NCBI GenBank assembly: GCA_013003415.1
Contig: JABDJR010000681.1
Span: forward strand, 1 to 14,778
Direction of reading: 5' to 3'
Length of the DNA: 14,778 bases
DNA from: Candidatus Eiseniibacteriota bacterium
GTDB taxonomy: Bacteria > Eisenbacteria > RBG-16-71-46 > JABDJR01
The translations under genes were made by a program, and so were the position numbers. Below are positions 14,274 to 14,778 of the stretch, piece by piece; the stretch's first letter is position 1, and each line of letters starts with the position of its first letter. The notes below the pieces were generated by a model. The model was not told the origin of the DNA, did no database searches, and saw only the letters and a program-made list of their open reading frames with translations.

Positions 14274-14778
14274 TTATTGATCCTCCGCGGTAACGGGTGT
14301 TCGGCTAAACACAAACGCCGAGCGGGTCCGCACCACCTCGCCGGAGTTGAGGAAAGCCTCGACCACCGCAATATAGGGACCGCTGGAAAGAAGCTGCCCG
14401 CGGTCATCGCGCCCGTCCCAGGGAATGTTCACGAGATCCCCGGCACCGCCCTCAATGCGCTGCAACAACATGCCTTCGAGGTTGAAGATGTGAATCAGAA
14501 GCCGATTTGCGGGTTCAAGGAGTCCGATGAAGAACTCACTGCCCGGACCAAATCGTTTCGGAATGTCGGTGAATGCACTTTGCACAAAGAAAACTTCTAC
14601 CGGCACCGAAGGGGTGGTCCGGTTTCCTGCCGCATCGATCGCGACAACCTGAATTCGGTTCTCGCCCTCGTTCAGGGTTACTAGGTCACTGAAGCGATCA
14701 CCTACGACATCGAAGGTGTCGACCGCCGTTCCAAAAAAGCGGACTTCCACGAGAGAGGCCCCAGGGGCATCTCCGCTC
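14274..14778 (-). CDS. Secreted protein with Ig-like and FlgD-like C-terminal domains (partial)
   Basis: This is the last 167 residues of a longer protein; the frame is open at the right edge and the GTG at 14750 is an internal valine. Residues about 1-60 look like the end of an Ig-like domain (LVTLNEGENRIQVVAIDAAGN, with the LxxGxNxIxVxAxDxAGN pattern). Residues about 72-160 resemble a FlgD Ig-like domain: IHIFNLEGMLLQRIEG, then IPWDGRDDRGQLLSSGPYIAVVEA. Such modules end many surface or secreted proteins of FCB-type bacteria. It is followed one base later by the PorV-like gene, which suggests joint work at the outer membrane. The function of the whole protein cannot be told because its main part is outside the window. 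Confidence 0.8.
   Translation of the reverse strand, partial: SGDAPGASLVEVRFFGTAVDTFDVVGDRFSDLVTLNEGENRIQVVAIDAAGNRTTPSVPVEVFFVQSAFTDIPKRFGPGSEFFIGLLEPANRLLIHIFNLEGMLLQRIEGGAGDLVNIPWDGRDDRGQLLSSGPYIAVVEAFLNSGEVVRTRSAFVFSRTPVTAEDQ
14281..14286 (-). promoter_or_regulatory. Ribosome-binding site deciding the start of the PorV-like gene
   Basis: The minus strand reads GGAGGA, 8 nt before the ATG at 14272, inside the last codons of the upstream gene. It favours this ATG over any start further upstream in the open frame. Confidence 0.7.

Noticed and set aside
14273..14407. N-terminal extension of the PorV-like frame to 14407
   Set aside because: It overlaps the upstream Ig/FlgD-like gene in another frame and would bury the clear signal peptide beginning at 14272.

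Overview
The window is a gene-dense stretch (about 90% coding, fairly GC-rich by eye) of a diderm bacterial chromosome. An outer envelope is indicated by a lipoprotein with an OmpA peptidoglycan-binding domain, a predicted outer-membrane beta-barrel of the PorV/PorQ type, secreted proteins with signal peptides, and a Wzx-like flippase. The phylum cannot be fixed from the sequence. A PorV-like barrel next to an Ig/FlgD-like-domain protein, a bacterial myo-inositol-phosphate synthase and a HEAT-repeat/cyclophilin fusion fit an FCB, PVC, Acidobacteria or 'deltaproteobacterial' relative better than a Gammaproteobacterium or a Gram-positive. No mobile elements, CRISPR arrays, tRNAs or rRNAs were seen. 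All complete genes look intact.

Layout. 3-797 (+): 3' part of a SulP anion transporter with its STAS domain. It converges on a minus-strand block. Read in the direction of transcription (right to left), that block is: myo-inositol-phosphate synthase (9579-8269, with its own strong terminator); elongation factor P (8117-7557, with a terminator that runs up to the next start codon); a tight cluster of NfeD-type membrane serine protease (7457-6159), slipin (6137-5382) and OmpA-domain lipoprotein (5385-4075); then, after a 213-bp gap, a secreted HEAT-repeat protein with a C-terminal cyclophilin domain (3861-1840); and a pentapeptide-repeat protein with a Cys/His cluster at its N terminus (1801-884). 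9720-10592 (+): a LysR-type regulator divergent from the inositol-phosphate synthase gene. 11797-10589 and 12504-11800 (-): a flippase preceded by a SAM methyltransferase. 12585-13289 (+): a MoaD-MoaE fusion, the two molybdopterin synthase subunits in one chain. 14272-13337 and 14778-14274 (-): a PorV-like barrel and, upstream of it and cut by the window edge, a protein with Ig-like and FlgD-like domains.

How the genes may work together. NfeD protease plus slipin is a known conserved membrane pair; here it is translationally coupled to an outer-membrane lipoprotein that can grip peptidoglycan, and is followed by a secreted prolyl isomerase on a HEAT scaffold. Together they suggest an envelope quality-control neighbourhood. 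The LysR/inositol-phosphate synthase pair shares a 140-bp divergent region holding two T-N11-A boxes 31 bp apart (three helical turns). This is the clearest regulatory signal in the window and suggests that the regulator controls inositol synthesis and itself. The efp-nfeD junction is the most structured non-coding site: two 13-bp direct repeats with a 21-bp period, a promoter-like element inside them, and a rho-independent terminator whose 3' arm holds the only ribosome-binding-like sequence of nfeD. No wholly new multi-gene defence or mobile system was found.
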